Shown here piece after piece: positions 7,395 to 10,747 of a stretch of 10,747 bases of DNA. The DNA lies in contig CAZLZJ010000069.1 in assembly GCA_964563975.1 (NCBI GenBank), positions 1 to 10,747 on the forward strand. The letters run 5' to 3'. The notes below the pieces were generated by a model that saw only the letters and a list, made by a program, of their open reading frames with translations, did not search any database and had not been told where the DNA came from. Positions within the stretch are counted from its first letter, which is position 1, and each line of letters starts with the position of its first letter. This DNA comes from JAAYJR01 sp964563975. Lineage in GTDB: Bacteria > Bacteroidota > Bacteroidia > Bacteroidales > Prolixibacteraceae. A program made the translations under genes and the position numbers.

Positions 7395-9281
7395 ATGATA
7401 CTGAAGATTATTTTTTCAAAAAAATTTATTTGTTCTCTTTTTGTGATTATTTCTTCTATATCCGTATATAATGCGTTTTCCCAAAATAATCATTCTTTAG
7501 TGCTTTTTGATTTTGAAAACTCCTTAGCTATCAAAAATATTGAGTTAAAGGATGCAAAAGTGAAAACGATGCAGGAAGGGAACAATCATGTATTAAGGGT
7601 AACACTCGGATACAGAGAAAATTATCCCTCTGTTAAGTTTACAATGGTTCCAAGGGATCTGTCTGATTACCTTGGTATAGCTATGGATGTAACAAATCTT
7701 GGTTCTACAGGTATTGGAATCCTGGCTCAATGTTACAATGAGAAAGTCCATGTTAATTCGGAACCTGGCAAATTCTTTTATAGAAATCTGGTTTGGCTTG
7801 AACCGGGGGAAACTGACACACTCTTTATAACATTTGCACGCTCGTTGGACAGTCTGCCAGCATATGTAAATAAATACCTGACAGGGATGAGAGGATTGCC
7901 CGGTGGTTTTCTTCACCGTTGGGATGTACTTGACCTAAAAAATATTTCTGATATAAGAATCTACAAGACAAAATCAAATGAGGACTATGTCTTTTCAATT
8001 GATAATATCAGAGCAATTGGAGATTATCATTTAGCAAGTGAAACCACACTCAGGAATGATTTTTTCCCGTTTGTTGATCAATTCGGTCAGTACATACATA
8101 AAGACTGGCCCGGCAAAACAAAATCCAATGAGGACATTATATTGCAAAGAATGTCCGAAGAAAGGGATCTGGAAGCAAATCCCGGTCCGGATGACAGGGA
8201 CCAGTATGGAGGCTGGAAATCCGGACCGTTACTTCAGGCCACAGGACATTTCCGGGTCCAGAAACACCAGAATAAATGGTGGTTTGTTGATCCTGAGGGA
8301 AGGCTTTTCTGGTCACAGGGAATTGTAGGTGTAGGATATTCACAAACTACCAATATTAAGGGGCGGGAGAATTATTTTACAACGGTTCCGGAAAACGGAG
8401 ATTTTCTTTTAACGAATCTTTTGAGAAAATATGGTAACAGTTGGGATGCTTCTCCCCGTGAAAGCGCAACCGATGTAATTCTGAAAAGACTTCGGAGTTG
8501 GGGCATTAATACGATAGCCGGCGGCGATCCTTATATAATCGGGAAGAAGAAAACTCCTTACACAGTGTTACTTTCATCAGGCATACCAAAAGAAATGCCA
8601 TCGACTATAGACGAAGTAGCATTTCGGGCAATGTGCTCAAGTAATTTTTTGAAGGGGAGAATCAGAAACAGTCCGTTTGGAGGTATCGAAAATACTGCAA
8701 ACGATCCGTGGTGCATAGGATATTTTGTAGATAACGAATTGGATTTTTCTGTTAACAATCCCAATCCCGGAGTGATGGAAACCTATTACAGGGTGGTAAA
8801 AGAAGAATTAAAGAAACTTGCTCCAAATAAACTATATCTTGGAAGCAGGACCAATGTAAATTATGAAATTGCATTGGCAGCAGCGGCAAAATTCTGTGAT
8901 GTAATCAGCATTAATCGCTATGAGTATACAATTTCAGATTTTACGCTACCCGGAAATATTGACAAGCCGGTTATCGTTGGAGAATTCCATTTTGGTGCGC
9001 TGGACCGGGGCTTATTGCACACCGGTCTACGATCAGTATTAAATCAAAAACAACGAGGGCGCGTATATGCAAACTATGTGAATGAGGCGCTTGAAAGCCC
9101 ATTGTTTGTCGGGGTTCATTGGTTTATGTACGCAGATCAGGTTGTTACTGCCCGGTTTGATGGTGAAAATTATCAAATTGGCTTCATTGATATTTGCGAT
9201 AAGCCTTATGCTGAAATGGTTACAGTAGCGAGAAAAATAGGCAACTATCTGTACAGATATCGGCTTACAGGTTCTTTATAG
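7395..9281 (+). CDS. Secreted GH50-like glycoside hydrolase (beta-agarase-like)
   Basis: This 628-residue enzyme probably cleaves beta-linkages in a galactan-type polysaccharide. Characterised GH50 enzymes are beta-agarases, mostly exo-acting and releasing neoagarobiose. The signal peptide covers residues 1-29 (AFS before Q30), with no lipobox cysteine, so export to periplasm or outside is likely. A beta-sandwich region resembling the CBM-like N-domain of GH50 proteins spans about 33-210. The (beta/alpha)8 catalytic region follows from about 285, opening with KWWFVDPEGRLFWSQGI. Predicted acid/base is E448 in GYFVDNEL and predicted nucleophile is E530 in KPVIVGEFHFGALDRG. The segment VGVHWFMYADQ...RFDGENYQIGFID near 572-599 is also typical. 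It starts 72 bp after susD and fits the same transcription unit. I judge it somewhat shorter than many GH50 agarases. Family placement rests on motifs recalled, not on a search, and the substrate may not be agar. Confidence 0.85.
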   Translation: MILKIIFSKKFICSLFVIISSISVYNAFSQNNHSLVLFDFENSLAIKNIELKDAKVKTMQEGNNHVLRVTLGYRENYPSVKFTMVPRDLSDYLGIAMDVTNLGSTGIGILAQCYNEKVHVNSEPGKFFYRNLVWLEPGETDTLFITFARSLDSLPAYVNKYLTGMRGLPGGFLHRWDVLDLKNISDIRIYKTKSNEDYVFSIDNIRAIGDYHLASETTLRNDFFPFVDQFGQYIHKDWPGKTKSNEDIILQRMSEERDLEANPGPDDRDQYGGWKSGPLLQATGHFRVQKHQNKWWFVDPEGRLFWSQGIVGVGYSQTTNIKGRENYFTTVPENGDFLLTNLLRKYGNSWDASPRESATDVILKRLRSWGINTIAGGDPYIIGKKKTPYTVLLSSGIPKEMPSTIDEVAFRAMCSSNFLKGRIRNSPFGGIENTANDPWCIGYFVDNELDFSVNNPNPGVMETYYRVVKEELKKLAPNKLYLGSRTNVNYEIALAAAAKFCDVISINRYEYTISDFTLPGNIDKPVIVGEFHFGALDRGLLHTGLRSVLNQKQRGRVYANYVNEALESPLFVGVHWFMYADQVVTARFDGENYQIGFIDICDKPYAEMVTVARKIGNYLYRYRLTGSL

Positions 9282-9307
9282 TACATAATTTATTGCCATT
9301 TATTAAC

Positions 9308-9324
9308 CAATAGTTCGTTAAAGT
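9308..9324 (+). repeat. Left terminal inverted repeat of the IS4-family element
   Basis: CAATAGTTCGTTAAAGT is the exact reverse complement of the 17 bases at 10648-10664. The next outer pair (C at 9307, T at 10665) does not match, which sets the likely outer boundary. Confidence 0.92.
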
Positions 9325-9388
9325 ATAATATAAGTATTTGAATGTTAATAAAATAGTTAATAAATAATGGTGAAATAATTTGGTTAAA

Positions 9389-9450
9389 TCCCTGATAATC
9401 AGTAATTTAATAGATTAACCATAATCTGTTTAAATTATAACTATCAGGGA
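9389..9450. repeat. Long imperfect palindrome upstream of the IS4 transposase
   Basis: Three paired blocks fold onto each other around an ACCA tetraloop at 9418-9421. TCCCTGATA at 9389-9397 pairs with 9442-9450 (9 bp), AATTTAA at 9404-9410 pairs with 9430-9436 (7 bp), and AGATTA at 9412-9417 pairs with 9422-9427 (6 bp). That gives 22 pairs with small internal loops. It lies inside the element, between the left inverted repeat and the transposase start. No T-run follows, so it is not a simple intrinsic terminator. It could block read-through translation from outside transcripts, as known for some insertion sequences, or serve as a transposase or host-factor site. Confidence 0.75.
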
Positions 9451-9481
9451 ACAAAAACCTTATAATGTACTCATTTCTAGT

Positions 9482-10646
9482 ATGATGGACAAATTACCAA
9501 ATATTAATAGGTGGAGAAAAGCATTTCTTTTAGAGATTTTCATCCTGTTTTTGTCTATACGTGGAAGAATTAATTTCTTACAGCTTGCAAGATATGGAAA
9601 ATATAAAGAACAGCGATATCGCCAGCAGTTTGAAAAACGTTTTGATTTTCTGACCTTTAATAAAGAGCTCACCTTATCACAAGGGAGCGGAAGGTATGCT
9701 ATAGCCTTTGATCCAGGCTATGTGTCAAAATCCGGGAAGAAGACTCCCGGTGTAGGCTGGGTCAGGTTGTGCCGGCAAGGCTAAGTGGGGTTTGGAAATT
9801 GGTGGCTTAGCTGCCATTGATATTGATAACCATACTGCTTTTCACCTTGAAGCTGTTCAAACAATTAACTCTGATGATCAAAGCCTTTCTGATTGGTATG
9901 CAGAAGTAATCTCCGAAAGAAAGGATACCTTAAAATCAATATCAAAGTACCTGGTTGCCGATGCATGGTTCTCCAAAAAGTCTTTCGTGGACAAGATTAT
10001 TTCTTTAGATATGCATCTGGTCAGCAGACTAAGGGATGATGCTGACCTTAGATATCTCAGCAAAGCCCCGCTCACGGGGAAACGAGGCAGACCAAGAAAA
10101 TATACCGGGAAAATAGATACCAGCAACATTGATCAAGACTACTTTACTTTTATCTCAGAGGATAAGGAGTCACTCATATACGCAACAGAAGTCTATTCCA
10201 AAGCTCTTAAACGTAACATTCTTGTGGTTCATGTCACATATTCAAAAGCAAATGGGAAAGATGCCCGTAAGCTATATTTCTCTACCGACATTTCAATGGA
10301 TCCTGGTGATGTGCTGCTCTATTATCATAGCCGTTTCCAGATTGAATTTCTTTATCGCGATGGGAAACAACATACCGGACTGAATGACTCACAGGCCAGA
10401 AGTGAAAACAAACTCCACTTTCAATTCAATGCCTCTCTCACTTCGATTAACATTGCAAAGGCAATCCATTGGTTAAGCATACCAAAAAAAGAAAGAGGAG
10501 CATTCTCAATGGCTGATATTAAAACAATGAATCACAACATCTTAATGTTAAATCGATTTTTTGACGTGTTTGGTATTTACCCATACTCTGCAAAAAATAA
10601 CAAATATGTCAGAGAACTTATATTATACGGCACTATGGCCGCTTAA
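9482..10646 (+). pseudogene. IS4-family DDE transposase, split by a frameshift
   Basis: This transposase would cut and join the ends of the element. The first part (9482-9784) carries the leading catalytic aspartate, D77 in AIAFDPGYVSKSGKKTPG, codon 9710-9712. The second part, in the next frame and open from 9756 to 10646, carries the second aspartate in YLVADAWFSKK (codon 9960-9962) and the glutamate in YYHSRFQIEFLYRDGK (codon 10344-10346), which matches Y-2-R-3-E-6-K exactly. The shift occurs at about 9758-9764: W of GVGW reads in the first frame and SGCAGKAKWGLEIGG in the second, so there is one base too many or two (or five) too few. Homologues as I recall them have extra aromatic residues before WSGC, which favours a small deletion. 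A TTG at 9792 opens the second frame but is probably not a true start. No strong ribosome site precedes 9482; the ATG at 9485 is an alternative. All catalytic residues survive, so a sequencing error or translational frameshifting cannot be excluded. Confidence 0.85.
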
Positions 10647-10647
10647 A

Positions 10648-10664
10648 ACTTTAACGAACTATTG
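10648..10664 (-). repeat. Right terminal inverted repeat of the IS4-family element
   Basis: ACTTTAACGAACTATTG is the exact reverse complement of the 17 bases at 9308-9324. It begins 1 bp after the transposase stop codon. Confidence 0.92.
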
Positions 10665-10747
10665 TAATGATACAGTTTGAAAAACGATATCGGCCTGACT
10701 ACTTTCATAAAGGATACCGATAGTTGAATCATTTACCGATGTTATAC

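Larger units (their letters stand above)
9308..10664 (+). mobile_element. IS4-family insertion sequence, 1357 bp
   Basis: The element is bounded by perfect 17-bp inverted repeats and contains one transposase gene, split by a frameshift. The transposase stop codon sits 1 bp before the right inverted repeat, the compact layout normal for such elements. Family assignment rests on the DDE residues and on the Y-2-R-3-E-6-K signature of IS4-family transposases. Its left end lies 26 bp after the stop codon of the GH50-like gene. I find no clear target-site duplication: left flank TTATTAAC and right flank TAATGATA do not match beyond a trivial TAA. Confidence 0.88.

Noticed and set aside
8038..8328. 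Open frame of 96 codons on the plus strand inside the hydrolase
   Set aside because: It overlaps the GH50-like frame completely and its product resembles nothing; it is a shadow.
10686..10724. Inverted repeat TATCGG...CCGATA right of the IS4-family element
   Set aside because: Only six pairs with a loop of more than 20 bases, and no adjacent gene or T-run to give it meaning.

Overview
The window looks like part of a Bacteroidota (Bacteroidetes) chromosome. The evidence is an AT-rich genome, an adjacent SusC/SusD pair, an ECF sigma factor with a FecR anti-sigma of the Bacteroidetes type, genes without strong Shine-Dalgarno sequences, and a TAnnTTTG-type promoter element. All genes lie on the + strand.

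Layout: (1) Positions 1-190 hold the outer end of an IS21-type insertion sequence, recognised from three GGGGTCAATT...CGGAAT repeats. No transposase reading frame is visible in this part. (2) Positions 243-7322 encode a regulatory and uptake module: an ECF sigma factor, a FecR-like anti-sigma factor, a SusC/RagA TonB-dependent transporter with an N-terminal STN signalling domain, and a SusD/RagB surface lipoprotein. (3) Positions 7395-9281 encode a secreted glycoside hydrolase resembling GH50 beta-agarases, with both predicted catalytic glutamates present. (4) Positions 9308-10664 are an IS4-family insertion sequence bounded by perfect 17-bp inverted repeats. Its transposase is split by a frameshift, and a long hairpin lies upstream of the gene. 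(5) The last 83 bases hold no recognisable gene.

The genes fit a polysaccharide utilisation locus. SusD would bind a glycan at the cell surface and pass it to SusC for TonB-driven import. The STN domain of SusC would signal to the C-terminal periplasmic domain of FecR, which would release the sigma factor to transcribe susC onward. The GH50-like enzyme would cleave the glycan. An agar-type or other galactan substrate is suggested by the enzyme family only. The locus is bracketed by two insertion sequences, and the IS4 element begins 26 bp after the hydrolase stop codon, so further locus genes may have been separated or lost. I see no wholly new system. The least expected items are the IS21 end abutting the sigma-factor promoter, the hairpin inside the IS4 element, and the frameshifted but otherwise intact transposase.
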